Below, piece by piece: positions 36,036-45,473 of a DNA stretch of 64,000 nt. Made by a program: the position numbers and the translations under genes. Numbering within the stretch: position 1 is the stretch's first letter; each line of letters begins with the position of its first letter. The DNA comes from Desulfobacterales bacterium. GTDB lineage: Bacteria > Desulfobacterota > Desulfobacteria > Desulfobacterales > JAFDDL01. The notes under the pieces are model-generated. The model did no database searches, was not told the DNA's origin, and saw only the letters and a program-made list of their open reading frames with translations. The stretch is taken from positions 124,001 through 188,000 of the forward strand of contig JAVEYW010000010.1 of NCBI GenBank assembly GCA_034003325.1. The letters run 5' to 3'.

Positions 36036-37254
36036 GATAGCCCTCCGCCTTTTCGATAATGAACGCACGCCATTTCGGGTCGTTAAATGCGTCCGCCACC
36101 GTGAAGATATCCTTATCTCCCCGGCCGGACTGGTTAATCAGAATCACATCGGTTTTCGATAGCGTGGGCGCTTCACGAAAGGCACGGGCAAACGCATGGG
36201 CGGACTCCAGGGCGGGAATGACACCCTCCTTTTGAATGGTCAGTGACACGGCGTCGATAACCTCTCGATCCGTGGCATATTCAAAGCGAACACGGCCCGT
36301 TTGGGCATGGTGGGCCAGAATGGGAGATACCCCGACATAGTCAAGACCCGCCGCCACGCTATGGGTTTCTTTCATCTGCCCGTCACTGTTCTGCAGAAAG
36401 AAGGTTTTATACCCTTGGGCAACCCCCACACTGGCGTCCGAAGCCGCCAGCCGCACGGCATGGCGCCCCGAAGCGATCCCCTCGCCGCCCGCCTCCACAC
36501 CGACCAGCGTCACCGGATCATTCCAAAATCCCGAAAAAACACCCAACGCATTGGACCCACCTCCCACGCAGGCATATACCCGGTCTGGCAGTTTTCCTGC
36601 GATTTCAAGCAGCTGCTTCCTGGCCTCTTCTCCGATAATCGACTGAAAATAAGCTACCATTTCCGGAAATGGGTGTGGGCCGCAGGCCGTGCCCAACACA
36701 TAGTGCGTTGTATCCATGTTGGCAACCCAATCCCTGAACGCTTCGTTTATGGCATCCTTTAAAATCCGGCTGCCCTCCTTGACCGGAACCACGGTGGCCC
36801 CCAGCCGCTCCATCCAGAACACGTTGGGCCGCTGACGCGCAACATCGACTTCACCCATGTATATGGTGCAATCAAATCCGAATTTTGCGGCCATGGTGGC
36901 CGTGGCGACCCCGTGTTGGCCGGCTCCCGTTTCCGCGATAACCCGCGTTTTGCCCATTCGCCGGGTCAAAAGGCCCTGACCCATGACATTATTGATCTTG
37001 TGGGCGCCAGTATGGTTTAAATCCTCCCGCTTGATGTAAATTCGAGCACCGCCAAAATGGCGGCTCAAATTTTCAGCAAAAGTGACCGGTGTCGGCCGGC
37101 AGGAATAGCTGGACATGATCGCCTTATATTCCCGCCAAAAACCGGGATCATTTTTTGCGGCCTGAAAAGTCTCATCAAGCGCTTCAAAGGTTGCAACCAG
37201 AATTTCGGGAAGAAACGCACCGCCGAACCCGTTATAATATCCCCGTGTTTTCAT
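36028..37254 (-). CDS. trpB: Tryptophan synthase beta chain
   Basis: 408-residue PLP enzyme of the TrpB1 class. PLP lysine in NHTGAHKINN, the AETGAGQHGVATA loop, CVGGGSNALG phosphate-binding loop and the Ser/Gly substrate region SVAAGLDYVGVSP are present, together with the alpha-subunit contact segment. ATG at 37254 is chosen because GGAGG lies eight bases ahead; the GTG at 37263 abuts it. Its first 23 bases overlap the 3' end of the GntR-type regulator gene. Confidence 0.96.
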   Translation of the reverse strand: MKTRGYYNGFGGAFLPEILVATFEALDETFQAAKNDPGFWREYKAIMSSYSCRPTPVTFAENLSRHFGGARIYIKREDLNHTGAHKINNVMGQGLLTRRMGKTRVIAETGAGQHGVATATMAAKFGFDCTIYMGEVDVARQRPNVFWMERLGATVVPVKEGSRILKDAINEAFRDWVANMDTTHYVLGTACGPHPFPEMVAYFQSIIGEEARKQLLEIAGKLPDRVYACVGGGSNALGVFSGFWNDPVTLVGVEAGGEGIASGRHAVRLAASDASVGVAQGYKTFFLQNSDGQMKETHSVAAGLDYVGVSPILAHHAQTGRVRFEYATDREVIDAVSLTIQKEGVIPALESAHAFARAFREAPTLSKTDVILINQSGRGDKDIFTVADAFNDPKWRAFIIEKAEGYHA

Positions 37255-38005
37255 ACCCGACACCTCCTAAAAATTGTGAAAAATCGAATCGGTCCGTACG
37301 ACAGGTTAAAATCGAATACACCGCATTATCGGCTTGCGGAAAATGAAGAAATCGCTGAACAGACAGGATCGGCATTTCAATCGGTATTTGCAACTGCTTT
37401 GCCTGCGAACGGCTCGGATGCATCGCCCGGAATAATTGTTTCCCCGAGGTCGGCCGCATGAAAAATACTTCCTCCACGGCCTGAGAAAGGGATCTACCTG
37501 CCAGATCAATCCGGTCAATCCCTGAAAAAAGCGCTGCATGCAGGTAGATATCCTCGATCAACACGGGATTGGCATCCGCATAACTGAGCCGTGAAAAATA
37601 ATATGCCTGCGCGCCCGAAAATGGATGGCCCGCATCGGGCGGCACCAAAACCATTCGCATGACATGCAATATTTCCGTCCGAATGGCCACGCCTTTTTTC
37701 TGAAAAGAGGCAAGGGTACCGCCGAGAGAAAAAAGGTCCACCTCCTTTGGCGCTTTCTGAACAAAGGTTCCGGCGCCCCGTTTTCGCGTGAGCAGCCCCT
37801 TGCGAATAAGAGATTCTGTGGCCTGCCTGGCCGTGGGGCGGCCGATACCGTAAACTCTGGCCATCTCGATTTCCGAAGCAATCCGATCCCCGGGCCGATA
37901 TTGTCCTGATCTTATTTTCCCAGATAGAATATCCGCCAACTGTCGATAAAGCGGTATCGGTGATTGCGGGTTGAGTACAGGTGATGGTTGTATTTCTTCA
38001 TTCAT
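37232..38005 (-). CDS. GntR/HutC-family transcriptional regulator overlapping trpB
   Basis: About 257 residues from ATG 38005 (266 from TTG 38032; ATG is preferred, though its ribosome site is weak). N-terminal winged helix typical of GntR (PIPLYRQLADILSGKIRSGQ, YRPGDRI, GIGRPTARQATESLIRKGLL) is followed by a UTRA effector-binding domain (about 95-260) like those that bind sugars, amino acids or urocanate in the HutC group. The gene overlaps trpB and is transcribed with it. A probable operator lies over its own -35. The effector is unknown; tryptophan or a pathway intermediate is an inference from position. Confidence 0.9.
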   Translation of the reverse strand: MNEEIQPSPVLNPQSPIPLYRQLADILSGKIRSGQYRPGDRIASEIEMARVYGIGRPTARQATESLIRKGLLTRKRGAGTFVQKAPKEVDLFSLGGTLASFQKKGVAIRTEILHVMRMVLVPPDAGHPFSGAQAYYFSRLSYADANPVLIEDIYLHAALFSGIDRIDLAGRSLSQAVEEVFFMRPTSGKQLFRAMHPSRSQAKQLQIPIEMPILSVQRFLHFPQADNAVYSILTCRTDRFDFSQFLGGVGYENTGIL

Positions 38006-38067
38006 ACGCACATCCATAGTCGGCTTCGCCAAAAATATGCAGTCGTCAAACGCCTTGTTTTTATCTG

Positions 38068-38101
38068 ATACAACCTCAAATTGGTAAAGTTGTCAAGACA
38101 A
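38068..38101 (-). promoter_or_regulatory. Promoter and palindromic operator for the GntR-trpBA unit
   Basis: On the minus strand TTGACA (38096-38091), a 17-base spacer and TTGTAT (38073-38068) form a promoter. The -35 lies inside TTGTCTTGACAA (38101-38090), arms TTGTC/GACAA around two bases, of the size and style of GntR/HutC operators. Binding here would block RNA polymerase. Confidence 0.5.
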
Positions 38102-38159
38102 ATTTACATCTATCCATTCGCCCTTGTCAAACCCCGGGCCTTTTGTTATTCAATCCTGC

Positions 38160-38777
38160 ATGAAAATCACGGATAAAAATACCTCGATTATTCTGGCTTC
38201 CAAGTCGCCACGCCGCAGATATTTGCTAAAGCAGGCCGGCCTGAAATTCTCTGTCGTGCCGAGTGATTTCGATGAAGATACCGTTGCGCCCGTCGATCCG
38301 CCGCTGTTTGCGCGAACGCTGGCTGAAGCCAAGGCGCGTGACGTAGCCCGCAAATATCCGGAAAGCTGGGTAATCGGTGCGGACACCATTGTTTTGATCG
38401 ACCAAATGATACTCGGTAAACCCGCTTCACGTGACGATGCCAGATGCATGCTGCAACGGCTGAGCAATCAGACGCATCAGGTGCTCACCGGCTATTGTAT
38501 CTGTTGCCAAAAAAAGGGGCGGTTTTTTTCCGATACAGTGTCGACGGATGTCACCTTTAAGGCACTCACCGAAAATGAAATCGAATGGTACATTCACACG
38601 GACGAGCCGTTTGACAAAGCCGGGGCCTACGCCATTCAGGGACTCGGCACCTTTCTGGTCAAAGCGATCAACGGCTCTTACACCAATGTGGTCGGCCTGC
38701 CGGTGTGTGAGGTCATCGAATTATTGATTCGTGAAGGGGTCGTGGGGTTTCAGACGCATACAGCGGAATATGTCTGA
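38160..38777 (+). CDS. maf: Maf-like nucleoside triphosphate pyrophosphatase
   Basis: 205 residues. Hydrolyses non-canonical or m5U/dTTP-type nucleotides. N-terminal LASKSPRRRYLLKQAG, then VIGADTIVLID, LGKPASRDDARCML and the C-terminal GAYAIQGLGTFLVKAINGSY are diagnostic. ATG at 38160 is chosen over the upstream in-frame start at 38124, giving the normal N terminus. First of a plus-strand run with yggS, queH and the M48 protease. Confidence 0.94.
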   Translation: MKITDKNTSIILASKSPRRRYLLKQAGLKFSVVPSDFDEDTVAPVDPPLFARTLAEAKARDVARKYPESWVIGADTIVLIDQMILGKPASRDDARCMLQRLSNQTHQVLTGYCICCQKKGRFFSDTVSTDVTFKALTENEIEWYIHTDEPFDKAGAYAIQGLGTFLVKAINGSYTNVVGLPVCEVIELLIREGVVGFQTHTAEYV

Positions 38778-38798
38778 ACAATCGCGCGTTGGGGGTTT

Positions 38799-39482
38799 TT
38801 GAAATCAATTTTGCTCAATATCGAAGCGCGCATTCGCAAGGCGGCCATCGAAGCAAACAGAGATCCGGAATCCGTTCGCCTGGTGGCGGTCAGCAAGACC
38901 AAGCCGATTGAACTGGTTCGAAAAGCCATCGAAGCCGGGGCAAACATTATCGGTGAAAACTATGTTCAGGAAGCCCGGGACAAGTTCACCGCACTGGGCG
39001 CGCTTTCAGCATCCTGGCATTTCATCGGACATCTTCAATCCAACAAGGCCAAATATGCGGTTCGAATATTTGATCTGATTCATACGGTGGATTCCCTCAA
39101 CCTGGCGGCCGAACTCAACCGACAGGCCGCTAAAATCAATAAAATTCAGGATATTCTGATACAAGTGAATATCGCGGAAGAAGATAGCAAGTCCGGAGTG
39201 TCCCCATCCGGTGCGCCATCACTGATCGAGGCAATTGCCCCCCTTGCCCATGTTCGAATCAAGGGGTTGATGTGCATTCCGCCCTTTTTTGATGCGCCGC
39301 AAAAGGCACAGCCCTATTTCAGGGCCTTGCGCTTATTGCGGGACGAACTGGAGCAGAAAAACAACCCGAATGTCACCCTGACAGAGCTATCCATGGGAAT
39401 GACCGGTGATTTCGAGGTCGCCATTGCGGAAGGCGCCACGCTGGTACGCATCGGAACTGCTCTTTTCGGGAGGCGTGAATGA
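38799..39482 (+). CDS. YggS/PROSC-family PLP homeostasis protein
   Basis: 227-residue PLP-binding barrel without known catalysis. VAVSKTKP holds the PLP lysine; GENYVQEARDK, WHFIGHLQSNK, VNIAEEDSKSGV and LSMGMTGDFEVAIAEG are the family marks. Members balance vitamin B6 and amino-acid pools. TTG start after a GGGGG tract; the stop overlaps the queH start by four bases. Confidence 0.94.
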   Translation: MKSILLNIEARIRKAAIEANRDPESVRLVAVSKTKPIELVRKAIEAGANIIGENYVQEARDKFTALGALSASWHFIGHLQSNKAKYAVRIFDLIHTVDSLNLAAELNRQAAKINKIQDILIQVNIAEEDSKSGVSPSGAPSLIEAIAPLAHVRIKGLMCIPPFFDAPQKAQPYFRALRLLRDELEQKNNPNVTLTELSMGMTGDFEVAIAEGATLVRIGTALFGRRE

Positions 39483-40012
39483 GGGTTTTGATGCATATTT
39501 GTTGTGCGCCATGCAGCATTTTTCCCATCAACCGCCTTCGCAGTGAGGCGATGGAGATAAGGGGTTTCTTTTATCGCCACAATATTCACCCGTGGAAGGA
39601 ATGCGAACGCCGGGAAGAGGCGCTTCGAGCCTATGCCGAGACGATCTCGTTACCGGTCATTTATCAAAAAGGCTATGACATGGAAGTGTTTCTGCAGAAC
39701 GTGGCCTTTCGGGAATCAGACCGTTGCCGGTATTGCTACCATGATCGGCTGAAAACCACCGCCTTATTGGCCAAGCGCGGCCGGTTTGACTGTTTTACCT
39801 CAACCCTTCTTTACAGCAAATTTCAACAGCATGATGTCATCAGGGCCACGGGCGAAGCCGTCGCGAAATCCACCGGCATCCCTTTTTTGTACCGGGACTT
39901 CAGGGAAGGCTGGAAAGAAGGCGTGGACCAATCTAAAGCGTTCAACATGTACCGCCAACCGTATTGCGGCTGCATCTATAGTGAAAAAGAGAGATATTAC
40001 AAAGCGCGTTGA
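39479..40012 (+). CDS. queH: Epoxyqueuosine reductase QueH
   Basis: 177 residues. Last step of tRNA queuosine synthesis, in the DUF208 form that replaces QueG. Cysteines in HICCAPCS, CRYCYHDR and the C-terminal PYCGCIYSE form the metal and Fe-S sites; FTSTLLYSKFQQHD is also typical. No other queuosine gene is nearby. Translationally coupled to the YggS-type gene. Confidence 0.94.
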   Translation: MRVLMHICCAPCSIFPINRLRSEAMEIRGFFYRHNIHPWKECERREEALRAYAETISLPVIYQKGYDMEVFLQNVAFRESDRCRYCYHDRLKTTALLAKRGRFDCFTSTLLYSKFQQHDVIRATGEAVAKSTGIPFLYRDFREGWKEGVDQSKAFNMYRQPYCGCIYSEKERYYKAR

Positions 40013-40042
40013 GTTAACCCCAATCAATCCAAAGAGCCCGAT

Positions 40043-41878
40043 ATGTTTGGCAACTTCATTCATTTTATCGTTGTTCTGCTGATTTATGCCACCTATCAGC
40101 CCGTTGAAGAGACGAATTTCAGCCTCGTCGAATCTCTCTTTTTGTTTGTCTGCCTGGCGATTTTATTTGCGGGACAGACCTGGGTGTCCTTCCACAACCT
40201 GGAAAAACGGGTTCATCAGGATCGGTTAAGCCGGCTCGATCATCGGTTCAGTGCGATTGTGCTGAGGCAATCGGTTCTGGCGATCGGTCTTTTTGCCGTT
40301 GATATATACGGGCTGAACATCACCTCTTTTCTTTCCGCCCTTCCCTTTTTCTCCATGGTTCCGACCCTTCAGGCGCTTTGTTGCCTCGGAATATATATCG
40401 GTTACCTATCCATCATCTGGTCCTGTGCGCACACCGCGTATCGGCAAATCTACCCCACCCGCATCAGCCGGGCTTCTTATGTGGGGTCCAACATCACCTT
40501 TTCGGTCCCTGTCCTGATTCCATGGCTTGTGTTATCGGCATTGGCGGATCTAATTCAGCTGCTTCCCTTTGAATTCACCCGCCACCTTTTTTCAACCACA
40601 TGGGGGCAGGTTTCATATTTCCTTATTTTTATGGTTGTCATCGCGCTGGTCGGTCCAACCCTGATTCAAATATTCTGGCGCTGTAAACCCCTTGAAAACA
40701 ATTCATACCGGGAATTGATCGAGGCTCGCTGCCGAAAAGCAGGGATCACCTATAACGATATCGTCTACTGGCCCATTTTCGGCGGCTCGATGATCACGGC
40801 CGGCGTTATGGGGCTTGTCGGGAAATTCCGATACATTCTTGTCACCAAATCCCTGCTTCGATATCTGTCCTCTGAGGAACTCGATGCCGTCATTGCGCAT
40901 GAAATCGGACATGTCAAAAAACACCACCTTTTGTTTTACCTGATGTTCTTTACCGGTTTCATGTTTTTATCCCTGGCCACTCAAAACGTATTTCTTTATG
41001 CCATCCTTTATACCCAACCGATATATCGGCTGTTGACCGGATTCGGCGTTTCCGCCGCGACCATTACTTCCGCTCTGGACGCCTTGCTGTTCATTCTTAT
41101 TTTTATTGTCTATTTTCGGTATCTTTTTGGATTTTTCATGCGCAATTTCGAGCGTCAGGCAGACGCTTACGTTTACACTCAACTCGACAGCGCGGGACCG
41201 CTTGTCTCGACCTTGAAAAAAATCGGCCTTGCCAGCGGCCAGCCCATGGACAAGCCGAACTGGCATCACTTCAGCATCGGGGAGCGAATTCGGTTCCTTG
41301 AAACATGTGAGACCGATCGCAGCCGAATCAGTCGGCACGATCGAAAAATCAAAACGGGAATTGCCGCCTATATCTTAGGGTTTTTTCTGATCGGCAGCTT
41401 CGGTTACCAGTTGCAATACAGCGAAGGCGGAAAAACCTTTTATCGGGAAACGCTCATCCGCTATATCGAAAGCCAATTAAAGGAAGACCCGAGTAATCCG
41501 GCCGTATTAAAGGTACTGGGCCTGCTTTATACGGAAAAAGGGGACCAGGCGCAGGCCAAAAAAGAGTTTGATCAGGCCGTAACCGCCTATGAGCAATCCC
41601 TTCGATACGATATGCATAACCCCTATGCGCTCAACAATCTGGCCTGGCTCTATGCGACAAGCGAGGCGGAAAAGTTCCGCAACCCCCAACGCGCGCTTTC
41701 CTTGGCATTGGCCGCCGCGCGGTTGGAGCGCTCGGCCCAGATTCTCGACACACTGGCCGAATGCTATTATATCAACGGAGATAAGGAGGCCGCTATCAGC
41801 GCGGCAACTGAAGCCTTGAGGTCGGCGACAGAAAACCGAAACTATTTTCAGGATCAACTCGAGAGATTTAAACGCTGA
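40043..41878 (+). CDS. M48-family membrane metalloprotease with C-terminal TPRs
   Basis: 611 residues. About five to seven transmembrane helices; zinc motif HEIGH (His286, Glu287, His290) with the third ligand Glu370 in NFERQADAYVY, as in Ste24/HtpX proteases. After a helix near 440, residues about 465-605 form TPR repeats (EDPSNPAVLKVLGLLYTEKG, NPYALNNLAWLYAT, AQILDTLAECYYI). The TPR tail probably lies on the periplasmic or cytoplasmic face for partner binding. Likely role in membrane-protein quality control. Confidence 0.9.
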   Translation: MFGNFIHFIVVLLIYATYQPVEETNFSLVESLFLFVCLAILFAGQTWVSFHNLEKRVHQDRLSRLDHRFSAIVLRQSVLAIGLFAVDIYGLNITSFLSALPFFSMVPTLQALCCLGIYIGYLSIIWSCAHTAYRQIYPTRISRASYVGSNITFSVPVLIPWLVLSALADLIQLLPFEFTRHLFSTTWGQVSYFLIFMVVIALVGPTLIQIFWRCKPLENNSYRELIEARCRKAGITYNDIVYWPIFGGSMITAGVMGLVGKFRYILVTKSLLRYLSSEELDAVIAHEIGHVKKHHLLFYLMFFTGFMFLSLATQNVFLYAILYTQPIYRLLTGFGVSAATITSALDALLFILIFIVYFRYLFGFFMRNFERQADAYVYTQLDSAGPLVSTLKKIGLASGQPMDKPNWHHFSIGERIRFLETCETDRSRISRHDRKIKTGIAAYILGFFLIGSFGYQLQYSEGGKTFYRETLIRYIESQLKEDPSNPAVLKVLGLLYTEKGDQAQAKKEFDQAVTAYEQSLRYDMHNPYALNNLAWLYATSEAEKFRNPQRALSLALAAARLERSAQILDTLAECYYINGDKEAAISAATEALRSATENRNYFQDQLERFKR

Positions 41879-41894
41879 AAAGCCGGAAGGCCTT

Positions 41895-43010
41895 TCACAC
41901 GATTTTTAAATCCACGCTGCAATCCCCCTGCCGGGGCCCCTGGTCGATAACAGCCGCAGCCGTCACAATGCCGGTTGCCGTGCTGACGGAAATAGGGGAA
42001 TTCATCTTTAGTTTTTCTATTTTTGCACCCTTTTTAAGCAGCGCGATCACATCCCGATGGGCACTCGATACAATCAGATTGATCGAATCGGAAGTTTGCA
42101 GATTGACCGGAATTTCTACCAGCTGGCCGGCTCTCGGACCAACTGAAACGGGAAAACCGACAGAGCTGACATAGTCGATATAATCCTCAATAAGATCTTC
42201 CTCGGGAGGTCTCTTTTGCGGTTTTTTCTCGGGCAACAAAGCATCGATAATCTCGTTATACTCTTCAGCTCCCGACGCCGTGCTGACGGCGTCACCGCCT
42301 TGCGATGCGATCGCTTTGGGAAGCATATCAATCATATCTTCATAGGAGTCTTCATAAGGATCATAGTCGGGCGGTTGCGATTGTTTCTCGGGCGGCGCAG
42401 CGGGTTTGGCGACCGGCGGCGGCGCGGGTGACGGTGCCATTCCCCCGGTCGACTGGACCGCAGACGTCATGCCATAGGTTTTGGCCAAAAACCGATTTAA
42501 TACGTCCAGTTCTTCCTTTGGGAAATTGGCGTTGGCCTCCCATTTTTGGTATTGCATCATGGGATCATGGGCCGAGCGGATCGCCATATGGCAACGAAGA
42601 ATGTGTTTGGCCACCTCGATTCGACGGTCCGGATGGTCCAACAACAGCTCAAACTCCTGAATCGCCCGGTCAAACAAGCCGAACTTAGCCAAGGCCATGG
42701 CCCCCTCGATGGCGGCCGAAACGGAATCCCCCCCTTCCGAAACCGAAAACAGTTTCTTGATGAGCTCCTTGTCCGTCATCGAAATTTCAGGGGTCACCGT
42801 TCTTTTTTCGACCCGATAGACGACTTTTTGCAGAGAAGCGATTTTGCGACGCACGCCATCGAGCAGTTCTTCTCTGTTTTTTAGGCCCGCAGTCTCCTCA
42901 ATCAGCAGCATCGCCGCATCGTATTTTTTCCGCGCATCTGCCAACAAGCCCTGAGTTTGGTAGATATTGGCTTCACTGAGCAATGTTTTTAGCGTCTTTG
43001 CTGCTTCCAT
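41895..43010 (-). CDS. Helical-repeat accessory protein next to the secretion ATPases
   Basis: 371 residues, not confidently assignable. The N-terminal about 190 residues are TPR-like helices (LLSEANIYQTQGLLADARKK, FGLFDRAIQEFELLLDHPDR); a Pro/Ala-rich, acidic linker (about 200-270) follows. The C-terminal about 90 residues are beta-rich (VEIPVNLQTSDSINLIVSSA, SVSTATGIVTAAAVI). No signal peptide. It is the third gene of a minus-strand unit after two GspE-type ATPases, which suggests a cytoplasmic adaptor or regulator for them. Confidence 0.7.
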   Translation of the reverse strand: MEAAKTLKTLLSEANIYQTQGLLADARKKYDAAMLLIEETAGLKNREELLDGVRRKIASLQKVVYRVEKRTVTPEISMTDKELIKKLFSVSEGGDSVSAAIEGAMALAKFGLFDRAIQEFELLLDHPDRRIEVAKHILRCHMAIRSAHDPMMQYQKWEANANFPKEELDVLNRFLAKTYGMTSAVQSTGGMAPSPAPPPVAKPAAPPEKQSQPPDYDPYEDSYEDMIDMLPKAIASQGGDAVSTASGAEEYNEIIDALLPEKKPQKRPPEEDLIEDYIDYVSSVGFPVSVGPRAGQLVEIPVNLQTSDSINLIVSSAHRDVIALLKKGAKIEKLKMNSPISVSTATGIVTAAAVIDQGPRQGDCSVDLKIV

Positions 43011-43088
43011 GTCATCCGTCCAACCAGGTTTAACTCGTTAGAATCACTCGAAACGCTTTCAATTCAGCCCGTTGGAACACCGCAACCC

Positions 43089-45332
43089 TCAACTTCGCTG
43101 AAGCCGTTCGTTAATCAGATTAACGGTCACCTCGTTGGCGTGATGGAGCCGGGAGGCCATGATGCCGAAAAGGTGACGCGCCACATCCGGATATTTTTCG
43201 ATGACCTCATGCAATTTGTCTCCGGGAAATCGCTTGATCACCGATCGGCCCTTGGAAATAATAGAGGCGGACCGAGACTCGTTCGTAAGCACCGCCATTT
43301 CACCAAAATATTCATCGGGTTCCGTGATTTCAGCGATTTTCTTTCCGCCTTTAACCACCACCAGTGCGCCTTGAATCAATTTAAAAAAGTCCTTGTCCTG
43401 ATTACCTTCCCGTATGATCACGTCCTTGTCTTCATACCGTTCGACATCCGGTGTCACCAGGTAAGCCGGCATCGATTCCTTGGTGATGACCGTGCGCTTC
43501 ATCACCTCTTCAAAAGAGATAACCCCCTGCCTCGCTTTTTCAAGGGCGGCGTCCCTTAGTGTTTTCATACCTTCCTGTATGGCGGTTTTGCGCAACTGAT
43601 CTTCTGCGACATTGGCACTGATGGCTTTACCGACCTCATCGGTGACCTCCATGAGCTCATAAAGACCGGTTCGGCCCTTATATCCGGACCCCTTGCAGGC
43701 GGGGCACCCCTGAGGGCCATAGAGTTTGAGTTCCGGAATCTCTTCTTTGGAAAATCCGGCCACCTCGAGTTCCTCGGGGTTATAATGATCCACTTGCGTT
43801 TTGCAATTGGGACAAAGTTTTCGAGCCAGTCGCTGGGAAAGCACCATGGTCACGGCCGAGGCAAGCATATAGGGCGGAATACCGATATCGATCAGCCGGC
43901 CGATAGTGGAAGGGCAATCATTGGTGTGAAGCGTGCTGAAAACCAGATGCCCGGTCATGGCCGCCTTAATGGCGATTTCGGCGGTATCCATATCCCGAAT
44001 TTCGCCCACCATGATAATATCCGGATCCTGGCGTAAAAAGGCCTTCAGCGCGGCGGCGAAGGTCATGCCCACTTCATCCCTGACATTGACCTGGTTGATC
44101 CCTTTGAAATTGAATTCAACCGGATCTTCCGCCGTTAAAATCTTGGTATCTTCCGTATTCAAGCGGTTTAGAATCGAATAAAGCGTGGTCGTTTTCCCGC
44201 TGCCGGTGGGGCCGGTGACGAGCAAGAGACCATAGGGGCGGCTGATACATCGCTTCAGCGCGGCAAAGGTGTCCTTTTCAAACCCCATCACCGTCAAATC
44301 GACATTGAGCGCCCCCCTGTCCAGAATTCGCATGACCGTGCTCTCACCGAACAGGGTCGGAAGCGTCGAGACGCGGAAATCCACCGCTTTTTTCCTGCCG
44401 ATCTTCAATTTGATGCGGCCGTCTTGGGGAACACGTCGCTCGGCAATATTAAGACCGGCAAGGATCTTAATTCTCGACGTCAGGGCATTTTTAATGGAAA
44501 CTGGAAAGTTTTTCGACTTATACAGAGAACCGTCCAGCCGGTAGCGAACTTGCAGCGAATTTTCAAACGGCTCGATATGAATATCGCTGACCCCCTCGTT
44601 AATGGCGGTGATCAAAATACCGTTAACCAGCTTGATGATCGGACCGTCCGAAGCGGAATACTGGTCCGAAATATCCTCTGTTTCCGTTGAGGCCAGTTCT
44701 ATGTCTTCAAGCGCCTCGGACACAAGAGAGCCGAAGTCGTCCACTTCGGACATTCGGTCTTCTTCCTCGCTCTCTTCAATCGTTAAGGAGACATAGCTTG
44801 CGTGCTCCTCTTCGCTGATGCCGTAATATTTTTGATATGCCTCCGCAATATCTCTTTCCGTGGAGACGCTGACATCCAGGCTTTTTTTGATCTCCTTCTG
44901 AAGACCTTCGACAGCCCCCGTATCCGTCGGCTCCGCCATAACCACGGACAATTGATCTCCTTCCAACTTGAAGGGAAAGGCCATGTATTTTTTGGCGATC
45001 TCATAGGGGACAAGGTTGACGGCTTCCGGATCCGGCGTGATTTTGGAAATCGTGACCGAGGAATAATTATGAATCCGGCTTAACACACTGGAGATGGTCT
45101 CATCTTCAATATAGCCCAATCGAAGGAGAATGTTGCCCAGCCGGCCATCATGTTTTTTTTGATAATTGAGCGCCTCTTCAAGCTGAAAGCTGGTAATTTG
45201 CCCTTCCTTGGACAACACCTCGCCGATTTTGGTCTTGCCGGCACCCGACTGGTCCCGAATGGTGGCTTTCAGGCTCGATTTCTTGCCGGCCGTTGTGCCG
45301 GGGCGTTGTTGCATCGTTGCGGGTTTTGCCAT
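43089..45332 (-). CDS. GspE/PilB-type ATPase with C-terminal cyclic-nucleotide-binding domain
   Basis: 747 residues. MshEN/GSPII_E N-terminal domain (KIGEVLSKEGQITSFQLEEA, about 35-190), ATPase core with Walker A (GPTGSGKTTTL, Lys380), Asp box and Walker B (DPDIIMVGEIRDMDTAEIA), His box (LVFSTLHTNDCP) and a tetracysteine zinc site (CPNC...CPAC). Unusually, residues about 610-735 add a cNMP-binding domain (IIREGNQDKDFFKLIQGALV, then DEYFGEMAVLTNESRSASI). Its PBC has Glu, with Ser-Ala in place of the usual Arg-Thr/Ser-Ala, so ligand choice is open. Drives pilus or type II secretion assembly. Confidence 0.92.
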   Translation of the reverse strand: MAKPATMQQRPGTTAGKKSSLKATIRDQSGAGKTKIGEVLSKEGQITSFQLEEALNYQKKHDGRLGNILLRLGYIEDETISSVLSRIHNYSSVTISKITPDPEAVNLVPYEIAKKYMAFPFKLEGDQLSVVMAEPTDTGAVEGLQKEIKKSLDVSVSTERDIAEAYQKYYGISEEEHASYVSLTIEESEEEDRMSEVDDFGSLVSEALEDIELASTETEDISDQYSASDGPIIKLVNGILITAINEGVSDIHIEPFENSLQVRYRLDGSLYKSKNFPVSIKNALTSRIKILAGLNIAERRVPQDGRIKLKIGRKKAVDFRVSTLPTLFGESTVMRILDRGALNVDLTVMGFEKDTFAALKRCISRPYGLLLVTGPTGSGKTTTLYSILNRLNTEDTKILTAEDPVEFNFKGINQVNVRDEVGMTFAAALKAFLRQDPDIIMVGEIRDMDTAEIAIKAAMTGHLVFSTLHTNDCPSTIGRLIDIGIPPYMLASAVTMVLSQRLARKLCPNCKTQVDHYNPEELEVAGFSKEEIPELKLYGPQGCPACKGSGYKGRTGLYELMEVTDEVGKAISANVAEDQLRKTAIQEGMKTLRDAALEKARQGVISFEEVMKRTVITKESMPAYLVTPDVERYEDKDVIIREGNQDKDFFKLIQGALVVVKGGKKIAEITEPDEYFGEMAVLTNESRSASIISKGRSVIKRFPGDKLHEVIEKYPDVARHLFGIMASRLHHANEVTVNLINERLQRS

Positions 45333-45473
45333 CTTTGTGAGGCCTCTATATCAAGCACGGTTTAAAAGAATTTACATCATAATCCAAAGCTTAGGAATTT
45401 TAAACCCTTCTTTGGCCTTTGGCAACGGAATTTTGTGAAAACCACAGCAGAAAGGGTGCCATCGGACCGGGCA

